64,000 nt of DNA from Pseudomonas graminis (GTDB lineage Bacteria; Pseudomonadota; Gammaproteobacteria; Pseudomonadales; Pseudomonadaceae): assembly GCF_900111735.1 (NCBI RefSeq), contig NZ_FOHW01000002.1:178781-242780 (forward strand), in the 5' to 3' direction. Positions 57,023 to 64,000 of the stretch are shown one piece after another. The notes beneath the pieces are model-generated. The model saw only the letters and a program-made list of their open reading frames with translations. It did no database searches and was not told where the DNA came from. A program made the position numbers and the translations under genes. Positions within the stretch are counted from its first letter, which is position 1. Each line of letters starts with the position of its first letter.

Positions 57023-57436
57023 ATGAACTCCAGTCGCCCTTATTTGATCCGCGCGTTGTATGAGTGGATCGTGGATAACGATTGCACACCCCACGTACTC
57101 GTCAATGCCGACTACCCGAAGGTTCAAGTCCCGCAAGGGTTTGCCAATGACGGGCAGATCGTCCTGAACATTTCGCCGAGCGCCGTTCGCCATCTGCACA
57201 TGGACAACGACGCGGTGAGTTTCGAAGGCCGCTTCGGTGGCGTTCCCCACAGCCTGTACGTGCCGATTGCCGCAATCATGGGCATTTATGCTCGCGAGAA
57301 CGGGCAGGGCATGGTCTTCGACCTGGAGCCTGCTGTGGATGAAGACGAAGATCTGGACGTCGAAGACGACATGCCGCCACCAAACGACGAGCCACCGCGC
57401 CCTACGGGCCGGCCAAGTCTGAAAGTGGTCAAGTAA
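57023..57436 (+). CDS. sspB: ClpXP adaptor SspB
   Basis: The 137-residue adaptor delivers ssrA-tagged proteins to ClpXP. The substrate-binding domain runs from SSRPYLIRALYEWIVDNDCTPHVLVNADYP to about residue 105, then an acidic, proline-rich linker leads to the ClpX-binding tail GRPSLKVVK. ATG 57023 has AGGAG seven bases upstream; the TTG directly before it is less likely. Confidence 0.95.
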   Translation: MNSSRPYLIRALYEWIVDNDCTPHVLVNADYPKVQVPQGFANDGQIVLNISPSAVRHLHMDNDAVSFEGRFGGVPHSLYVPIAAIMGIYARENGQGMVFDLEPAVDEDEDLDVEDDMPPPNDEPPRPTGRPSLKVVK

Positions 57437-57454
57437 GTCGCTTCTGCCGTAACG

Positions 57455-57486
57455 AAAAAGGCGATCCGGAGGGATCGCCTTTTTTG
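57455..57486. terminator. Bidirectional terminator between sspB and the BON lipoprotein gene
   Basis: AAAAAGGCGATCC / GGGATCGCCTTTTTT with loop GGA; A and T runs on both sides serve the two convergent genes. Confidence 0.94.
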
Positions 57487-57514
57487 TAAGTGCTGATTGG
57501 CTCTTGCCACACCG

Positions 57515-58683
<1,169 letters not shown>

Positions 58684-58840
58684 CTATGAAAACCTTAATA
58701 GGGGCGGCTGGTCGAGACGGCGTCCGATAAGTCATCGGCGTCCCGGCACAAAACTGTGCAGCCCGCAAAGCAAAGAGCAAAAGAGCCAGGGTGGTTCGTC
58801 GGGTGGTAAGGGATAAAGCGCAACACCAGAAGCTTCCCGG

Positions 58841-58900
58841 CTAAAGCCGGTCCTACAAAGCTGAAGCCGGTCCTGCAAAGCTAAAGCCGGCCCTGCAAAA
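58841..58900. repeat. Three tandem 20-base repeats between diaA and yraN
   Basis: The units CTAAAGCCGGTCCTACAAAG, CTGAAGCCGGTCCTGCAAAG and CTAAAGCCGGCCCTGCAAAA follow one another exactly. AAGCCGGTCCTAC is the half-site of a REP-like element, so this is a local amplification in the 265-base gap 58684-58948, which holds no gene. Confidence 0.9.
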
Positions 58901-58948
58901 GGGAAGGCGGCCGATCTTACGCTGCAATCCGACGGAATCATCGCGTTT

Positions 58949-59323
58949 TCAGCAATCGAACGCGTTCTTCAGCCAATTCAGCGCGGGTGATGTGCCGGGG
59001 TCGCCATTGATCGCGACGACGTCGAAGCGACACGGCGAATCGGCCCAGCGCACCTCGCTTTGCAGAAAGGATTGAGCTGCCAGGGTGAGCTTTTGCTGCT
59101 TGCGAAAATCGACGCTTTCCAGCGCGCCACCCCAACCGGCGTGGCGACGATACCGAACTTCGACGAATACTACTGTATCGCCGTCGAGCATGACCAGATC
59201 AAGCTCGCCGCGTTTGCATGACCAGTTGCGGGTAATCAGCTGCAATCCATGCTGTTGCAGGTGACGCAGGGCGTAGGCTTCGGCCTCGCGCCCTGCAGTT
59301 TGACGGGTGGTGCCTGAGGTCAA
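58949..59323 (-). CDS. yraN: UPF0102 family protein YraN
   Basis: The 124-residue protein has a predicted endonuclease-like fold: GREAEAYALRHLQQHGLQLITRNWSCKRGELDLVMLDGDTVVFVEVRYRRHAGWGG, with the E-D-ExK-like residues seen in RecB/Holliday resolvase-type folds. TTG 59323 is chosen because it overlaps the lpoA stop (TTGA) and gives the family length; an ATG further upstream at 59374 would add 17 residues inside lpoA. The function is unknown. Confidence 0.85.
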   Translation of the reverse strand: MTSGTTRQTAGREAEAYALRHLQQHGLQLITRNWSCKRGELDLVMLDGDTVVFVEVRYRRHAGWGGALESVDFRKQQKLTLAAQSFLQSEVRWADSPCRFDVVAINGDPGTSPALNWLKNAFDC

Positions 59324-61134
59324 GGCGCGGTGTCCGGCAGGCGCTGGACCTTGCCATCCACAAACTCTGCCCATGGCAGCTGACGCTCGATGCGTTGACC
59401 CTGACCGATCGCCAGGCTGCCGGACAGGCCATCGATGCGGCTGTCAGGAAGGGTTTTCAGCTGAGTCAATCGTGGCGCCAGACGGTACGCGTCGATGCCC
59501 ATGGCATACAGGCGGCCCAGGCTGCCGGCAGCTTGTGGCCACTGAGCGGTCACTTGCTGGCGCAGCGGGTCGTTTGCGTTCAGCAGCCAAGGGGTTTCGC
59601 AGAAGCGCACGCCGTTCAGGTCGTTGTACATCGCCGGGTCGCCGCTGTTGGTGAACAAGTGCGAAGTGGCGTAAACCGGAACATCGCCAGCGTACTGGAA
59701 GACCATGGTCGGCTTGATCTGCTGCGCCTGTTGAGGCGTTGCAGCCAGGAACATGAAGTCTACGTCCTGGCGACGGGAAGGCTGAGCGGCCATCTGCGTG
59801 CCAGTGGCGCTTTGCACGCGCTGGGCACGGCCTTCGCTGTTACGCAGCTGGAACAGATCGGCGACCTGCTGAGCGAGTGCGACCGGCTGATCGATGCGTT
59901 CAGCACCCAGCAAGGTGCCGCCTTTGGCCTGCCAGCTTTGGCGGAAGGCCTCCAGCACGCGATCACCCCATTCACCCTTCGGCACCATGGCAACGGCACT
60001 GCGTTTGCCATCGGCCCAGGCACGGCGCGCCACTTCGCGCGCTTCGTCTTCAGCGGCCAGACCGAACTGGAACAGCTCGGCAGGGCCCTGGGTGCCGGAA
60101 TCGCTGTAGTTCAGCGCCAGGGTGGTAATTGGCAATTGAGGGCGAGCACTCAGCTGTTTAACCAGTGGTTTCTCCAGCGGACCGACCACCAGTTGTACGC
60201 CCGCCGCCTTGGCTTGCGCATAAAAGGCGTCCATAGAGGTCACGCGGGAGCTGTCGAACACTTCGATCGCAGGTGGCTTCTCGCCGGCCTGCTGGGCTTG
60301 ATAGTTCGCGGCCATGAAGCCGTCACGCAGAGCGCGCGATACCGAGGCGAGCGGACCGTCTTGCGGCAGCAGCAATGCGATCTTGGTCAACGGCTGGCTC
60401 TTCAGATCACGCAACTGCGCGAGGGCGGTTGGCAGCTGACGTGCTGCCGGGTGTTGCGGGTTCTGCGCTGTCCAGTTGTCGATGGCCGCCTGTTGCTGTT
60501 CCAGCGTGCCGGCGCCCTTGACCGCGCGGGCCAGGCTCAGCCAGCCGCCCATGTCATCGTTTGCCGAGCTTTGCAGCTGCTCGGGTGGCAGCGCGGCAAC
60601 CAGCGTCCAGATAGCGTCGTTGTTGGCATTCAAGGCATCGCCTTGCAGCAGCGGGCCCATGAACACGCGCTCGCTTGCAGCGGCGAGGGTCTGGCCGTCT
60701 GCTTCAAAAGCACGGGCGCGAACAGTGTGAGCACGGGTTTGCAGATCAACCGGCATTTCGCCCAGATGCTGCATGCTCGGGTGGTTGAGAGCGGTCAGCG
60801 CGGCTTTCGGCTGGCTGCGACCCAATGCCAGTTCGGCAGACAGGGTGTTGGCGTAGATTTGTTTGTCGGTCTTGAGCTGGTCCATCTGCACCTGCTCAAG
60901 GATGCTCGCGGCGCGGCTCGGGTTGTTCTGGCGTGCTGCAAGATCAGCCGCCGTCAGTTTCAGCAGCGCAGCCTGATCAGGCGACTTTGCCGCTGCAGCC
61001 TGTTCGAGCAGTTGTTCGATGCTGGCATCGGGGGAGCGAGGCAATTCGCCAAGGCTGGAGGAGGGCGAACCGGCACAGGCAGCCAGAAGGGCAGCGAGGC
61101 AGAGGGCAGAGAACAGCCGCAGGCAAGCGATCAT
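59320..61134 (-). CDS. lpoA: Penicillin-binding-protein activator LpoA
   Basis: The 604-residue outer membrane lipoprotein has the lipobox LLAACAGS (Cys20). An N-terminal helical, TPR-like half (about residues 30-270) is followed by a periplasmic-binding-protein-like half (KIALLLPQDGPLASVSRALRDGFMAANYQ from about 282; VDFMFLAATPQQAQQIKP near 465). It stimulates PBP1a from the outer membrane. ATG 61134 starts the signal peptide; upstream in-frame sequence to 61533 is antisense to rsmI. It is divergent from rsmI. Confidence 0.95.
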   Translation of the reverse strand: MIACLRLFSALCLAALLAACAGSPSSSLGELPRSPDASIEQLLEQAAAAKSPDQAALLKLTAADLAARQNNPSRAASILEQVQMDQLKTDKQIYANTLSAELALGRSQPKAALTALNHPSMQHLGEMPVDLQTRAHTVRARAFEADGQTLAAASERVFMGPLLQGDALNANNDAIWTLVAALPPEQLQSSANDDMGGWLSLARAVKGAGTLEQQQAAIDNWTAQNPQHPAARQLPTALAQLRDLKSQPLTKIALLLPQDGPLASVSRALRDGFMAANYQAQQAGEKPPAIEVFDSSRVTSMDAFYAQAKAAGVQLVVGPLEKPLVKQLSARPQLPITTLALNYSDSGTQGPAELFQFGLAAEDEAREVARRAWADGKRSAVAMVPKGEWGDRVLEAFRQSWQAKGGTLLGAERIDQPVALAQQVADLFQLRNSEGRAQRVQSATGTQMAAQPSRRQDVDFMFLAATPQQAQQIKPTMVFQYAGDVPVYATSHLFTNSGDPAMYNDLNGVRFCETPWLLNANDPLRQQVTAQWPQAAGSLGRLYAMGIDAYRLAPRLTQLKTLPDSRIDGLSGSLAIGQGQRIERQLPWAEFVDGKVQRLPDTAP

Positions 61135-61389
61135 GTGTATGTTCCTGATACTCGAGCAAATTAGCGTGGAAGTGTACCCAAGCACTGGCCGGGGCGCGAC
61201 GTTGAAGGCGTTAAAGCGGCGATATGGGTCGTCTACGGGCGTGTCAGCCGAGCTGAAACGTCTTTCGCGGGGTCGCTGCCCTGATGCTGGCGTTCGAACT
61301 GCGTTTTCAGGTCTCACGGGGTGCAGCGTCCTGTTTTGTGCGCCGCAGCCTGTACAATGCAGGCTTTTACACAACATGAGGTGTGCGCT

Positions 61390-62262
61390 TTGACTGCTCC
61401 GGGTGTTTCGAATTCCACTACAGGTGCGCTTTATGTGGTGGCCACGCCGATCGGCAACCTGGATGACATCAGCGCCCGTGCCTTGAAGGTGCTGCGCGAT
61501 GTTTCGCTGATTGCCGCCGAGGATACCCGCCACTCATTGCGGCTGATGCAGCACTTTGGCATTCCGACGCCGTTGGCCGCCTGCCACGAGCATAACGAAC
61601 GCGAGGAGGGCAGCCGCTTCATTACACGGCTGCTGGCGGGCGATAACGTTGCGCTGATTTCCGATGCCGGCACGCCGCTCATTTCCGACCCTGGCTACCA
61701 CTTGGTGCGCCAGGCTCGGGCAGCAGGTATTCAAGTGATCCCGGTTCCGGGCGCCTGCGCATTGATCGCGGCGCTCTCTGCGGCGGGGTTGCCGTCGGAC
61801 CGCTTTATCTTCGAAGGCTTCTTGCCGGCCAAGTCGGTGGGCCGAAAGGCGCGTCTGGAACTTGTCAAAGAAGAACCGCGCACGCTTATCTTCTATGAGG
61901 CGCCCCACCGCATTCTCGAATGCCTTCAGGACATGGAAGACATCTTCGGCCCGGACCGTCCCGCCGTGCTCGGGCGCGAATTGACGAAAACCTTCGAAAC
62001 CCTCAAGGGACTGCCGCTGTCCGAGTTGCGCGCTTTCGTTGAAGGCGACAGTAACCAGCAGCGCGGCGAATGCGTTGTGCTGGTGGCGGGCTGGAGTGAG
62101 CCCGAAGGCGAAGATGTGATTGGCGCCGAGGCGCGGCGTGTGCTGGATCTGCTGCTGGAAGAAATGCCCCTCAAGCGTGCCGCTGCACTGGCAGCAGAGA
62201 TCACCGGCGTACGCAAGAACCTGCTTTATCAGGTGGCGCTGGATAAACAGAAAGGCGTGTGA
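61390..62262 (+). CDS. rsmI: 16S rRNA 2'-O-methyltransferase RsmI
   Basis: The 290-residue SAM-dependent enzyme methylates C1402 of 16S rRNA together with RsmH. LYVVATPIGNLDDISARALKVL is near residues 14-35, LIAAEDTRHSLRLMQHF is near 42, ALISDAGTPLISDPGYHLV is near 85, and VPGACALIAALSAAGLP is near 120. The TTG at 61390 is chosen: GAGGTG lies eight bases upstream and the length fits the family. rsmH, which modifies the same nucleotide, lies about 1.2 kb downstream. Confidence 0.93.
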   Translation: MTAPGVSNSTTGALYVVATPIGNLDDISARALKVLRDVSLIAAEDTRHSLRLMQHFGIPTPLAACHEHNEREEGSRFITRLLAGDNVALISDAGTPLISDPGYHLVRQARAAGIQVIPVPGACALIAALSAAGLPSDRFIFEGFLPAKSVGRKARLELVKEEPRTLIFYEAPHRILECLQDMEDIFGPDRPAVLGRELTKTFETLKGLPLSELRAFVEGDSNQQRGECVVLVAGWSEPEGEDVIGAEARRVLDLLLEEMPLKRAAALAAEITGVRKNLLYQVALDKQKGV

Positions 62263-62310
62263 CGGGATGTCGCGGGCAGCTCTGCAAATGGCGGGAGAGC
62301 CGATTAAAGC

Positions 62311-62339
62311 TTGTTCTTGAGCCGTCCTCCCATTAACCT
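62311..62339 (+). promoter_or_regulatory. Candidate rnpB promoter
   Basis: TTGTTC (62311-62316) and TAACCT (62334-62339) are 17 bases apart. The -10 ends about six bases before the inferred 5' end of RNase P RNA. Confidence 0.5.
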
Positions 62340-62344
62340 TGGCG

Positions 62345-62706
62345 GCGGAGAGTCGATTGGACAGTCGCTGCCTTTCATTGTTCTGCAATGAAGGGGGGAG
62401 GAAAGTCCGGGCTCCATAGGGCGGAGTGCCAGGTAACGCCTGGGGGGCGTGAGCCTACGGAAAGTGCCACAGAAAATAACCGCCTAAGCACTTCGGTGCC
62501 GGTAAGGGTGAAAAGGTGCGGTAAGAGCGCACCGCACGTCTGGCAACAGTTCGTGGCTAGGTAAACCCCACTCGGAGCAAGACCAAATAGGGTTCCAAGG
62601 CGTGGCCCGCGCTGGAACCGGGTAGGTTGCTAAAGATGTCCAGTGATGGCCATCGTAGAGGAATGACTGTCCTCGACAGAACCCGGCTTACAGATCGACT
62701 CTCCAC
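62345..62706 (+). ncRNA. rnpB: RNase P RNA, bacterial type A
   Basis: The P1 helix is formed by GGAGAGTCGAT at the 5' end and ATCGACTCTCC at the 3' end. The internal conserved blocks are present: GAGGAAAGTCCGGGCTCC near 62399, GGTAAGGGTGAAAAGGTGCG near 62502, CAGAAAATAACCGCC near 62469, and the 3' ACAGAACCCGGCTTACAG near 62676. The length of about 360 bases is typical. The RNA is the catalytic subunit that removes 5' leaders of tRNA precursors. Exact ends are uncertain by a few bases. Confidence 0.96.
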
Positions 62707-62910
62707 CTCCTTTTATCCCCCTCGTTTGTACGATTTATCCCCTCCTGTAATACCAAAAAAATCTTAAACCTCACAAATCACTTTAACTTCGAACGCCATC
62801 CGTTTGTTCGTCCTGGGAAATATCCGTAGGACCGATCCGAAATCCGCCACATCTCCTTCGTAAGTGCTCCTAAATATCCGTCCTATAAGGGTTTTCCTCG
62901 TGAAGTCGCC

Positions 62911-62940
62911 TTGACGGTGTGGTGGGCGCATTCCTATAGT
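62911..62940 (+). promoter_or_regulatory. Promoter of the mraZ/dcw cluster
   Basis: TTGACG (62911-62916) and TATAGT (62935-62940) are 18 bases apart, in the 307-base gap 62707-63013. They lie directly before the MraZ operator. Confidence 0.75.
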
Positions 62941-62949
62941 GTGCGCAAG

Positions 62950-62974
62950 TGGCGGAAAGTGGCGTGAAGTGGGT
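62950..62974 (+). promoter_or_regulatory. MraZ operator (three TGGNN repeats at 10-base spacing)
   Basis: TGGCG, TGGCG and TGGGT are each separated by five bases. The pattern matches the known three-repeat TGGGN-N5 binding site of MraZ, which autoregulates the dcw cluster, and lies at the expected start of transcription. Confidence 0.75.
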
Positions 62975-63013
62975 TTTTTGACCGCAAAAAGATAATATTT
63001 GGAGATCGCGCCT

Positions 63014-63469
63014 GTGTTCCGTGGTGCAAACGCAATCAATCTCGATGCAAAGGGCCGTCTCGCTATGCCGAGCCGGTACCGTGACGAGTTGGATTCGCGT
63101 AGCGCCGGCCAGATGATCGTCACCATTGATACCGTCGACCCGTGCTTGTGCATCTATCCGCTTCCCGAGTGGGAGCTGATTGAGGCCAAGTTGCGTGAGC
63201 TCGCCACATTCCGTGAAGAAAACCGTCGCCTGCAGCGGCTGTTGATCGGTAACGCAGTGGATCTGGAGCTGGACGGCAGCGGGCGTTTCCTGGTGCCGCC
63301 ACGTTTGCGTGAATACGCCAACCTCGATAAGCGAGTGATGCTGGTAGGCCAGCTCAACAAGTTTCAACTGTGGGATGAGGACGCCTGGAACGCACTTGCT
63401 GATGCGGACCTGGCGGCCATTCAAAAACCGGGTGCGATGCCCGATGAACTGCGTGATTTGATCCTGTGA
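63014..63469 (+). CDS. mraZ: Transcriptional regulator MraZ
   Basis: The 151-residue protein has two AbrB-like halves: [25 protein letters not shown] near the N terminus and [22 protein letters not shown] near residues 77-98, each with the DxxGR motif. GTG 63014 gives the family start (M)FRGAN and has GGAG nine bases upstream; an in-frame TTG five codons earlier overlaps that site. It represses its own operon and is the first gene of the division and cell wall cluster. Confidence 0.95.
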   Translation: MFRGANAINLDAKGRLAMPSRYRDELDSRSAGQMIVTIDTVDPCLCIYPLPEWELIEAKLRELATFREENRRLQRLLIGNAVDLELDGSGRFLVPPRLREYANLDKRVMLVGQLNKFQLWDEDAWNALADADLAAIQKPGAMPDELRDLIL

Positions 63470-64000
63470 CTACGAATAGCGGCTTTACCCACATCACCGT
63501 ACTGCTCGAAGAAGCCGTCGAGGCTCTCGCGGTGCGCGCCGATGGCTGCTATCTGGATGGCACATTTGGTCGTGGCGGACATAGCCGCCTTATATTGCAG
63601 AACCTGGGTCCGGAGGGTCGGCTGCTCGGATTCGATAAAGATCCCCAAGCGATTGCCACCGGGCAAACGCTGGCGGCCGAAGACGGCCGCTTTGTCATTG
63701 TGCAGCGCAGCTTTGCTGAACTGGGCGCAGAGGCTCAAGAGCGTGGGTTGGCGGGCAAGGTCAGCGGCATTCTTCTGGATCTCGGTGTGTCGTCGCCACA
63801 ACTGGACGACCCCGAGCGCGGTTTCAGCTTCATGAACGATGGCCCCCTCGACATGCGCATGGACCCGTTCCGCGGCGTCAGCGCAGCCGAGTTCGTCAAT
63901 ACCGCGCCCGCCGAAGAAATCGCCCGCGTTTTCAAAGAATACGGCGAAGAGCGTTTCTCCCGCCGGATGGCAGGTGCCGTCGTGGCCCGTCGCGAGACTC
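63466..64000 (+). CDS. rsmH: 16S rRNA (cytosine-N4)-methyltransferase RsmH, 5' part (cut by window edge)
   Basis: The first 178 residues are visible. The GTG start overlaps the mraZ stop (GTGA). [32 protein letters not shown] (SAM-binding), [44 protein letters not shown] and [11 protein letters not shown] are all family signatures in order. It methylates N4 of C1402, the same base modified by RsmI. ftsL and other dcw genes are expected beyond the window. Confidence 0.96.
   Translation, partial: MTTNSGFTHITVLLEEAVEALAVRADGCYLDGTFGRGGHSRLILQNLGPEGRLLGFDKDPQAIATGQTLAAEDGRFVIVQRSFAELGAEAQERGLAGKVSGILLDLGVSSPQLDDPERGFSFMNDGPLDMRMDPFRGVSAAEFVNTAPAEEIARVFKEYGEERFSRRMAGAVVARRET

Noticed and set aside
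58841..58900. CRISPR-like array
   Set aside because: The 20-base units are directly adjacent with no spacers, and no cas genes are present.
59395..61164. 589-codon open frame antisense to lpoA
   Set aside because: The composition and lack of motifs mark it as a shadow; LpoA has a lipobox and both expected domains.

Overview
The window is chromosomal DNA of a Pseudomonas, most likely from the P. fluorescens/P. syringae side of the genus. The evidence is gene order and protein families: a gap/edd-glk-gltR-gtrS / gtsABCD-oprB / hexR-zwf-pgl-eda Entner-Doudoroff block, an rpoN-hpf-ptsN-rapZ-ptsO block, an lpt/kds/mla block, the short HisG, AlgW, a fused CysNC, and rplM-rpsI-petABC-sspAB-rnpB-mraZ-rsmH. 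Many intergenic gaps hold REP-type repeats with a GGAGCGCGCTTGCCCGCG core. I see no prophage, transposase, CRISPR array, tRNA or rRNA operon. The window cuts two genes: a TonB-dependent receptor at the left edge and rsmH at the right edge.

Layout. 1-2000: a Fur-controlled iron/heme locus with a FecI-like sigma factor, a very short FecR-like protein holding only the cytosolic anti-sigma domain, and a receptor whose signal peptide contains a (GCTGCC)n alanine tract. 2167-19718: glucose uptake and catabolism. Glucose crosses the outer membrane through OprB and the inner membrane through GtsABCD. Glk, Zwf, Pgl, Edd and Eda convert it to pyruvate plus glyceraldehyde-3-phosphate, which is used by Gap. 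HexR and the GtrS/GltR two-component system provide control; HexR-type operators, Hfq/Crc-type A-rich motifs and other palindromes are visible in the leaders. 20065-23841: orphan genes (a class V aminotransferase, a DUF3820 protein, a PA2169-type four-helix protein, a diguanylate cyclase).

23885-36719: a long conserved envelope/regulation region. On the minus strand are ptsO, rapZ, ptsN, hpf, rpoN, lptB, lptA, lptC, kdsC and kdsD. Divergently on the plus strand are mlaFEDCB, ibaG, murA and hisG, then hisD and hisC. 39292-41315: algW and a Nif3-family gene. 41463-44734: the sulfate-activation genes cysD and cysNC, separated by a small four-helix-bundle (S23/IVP family) gene that lies between inverted repeat arms. 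45112-52376: housekeeping and orphan metabolic genes (yhcB, a hydrolase, trpS, zapE, a GlxA-type regulator, an acyl-CoA dehydrogenase, an aldo/keto reductase).

52617-64000: rplM-rpsI, the cytochrome bc1 operon petABC, sspAB, then a minus-strand group (a BON lipoprotein, diaA, yraN, lpoA), then rsmI, the RNase P RNA gene, and the start of the division and cell wall cluster (mraZ, rsmH) with its promoter and a MraZ operator.

Most of the window is ordinary core genome. The two least ordinary places are the reduced sigma/anti-sigma/receptor locus at the left end and the four-helix-bundle gene enclosed by inverted repeats inside the cys operon, where the repeat also appears to supply the ribosome binding site of cysNC. 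All functional calls rest on reading protein motifs and gene order; no database search was possible.
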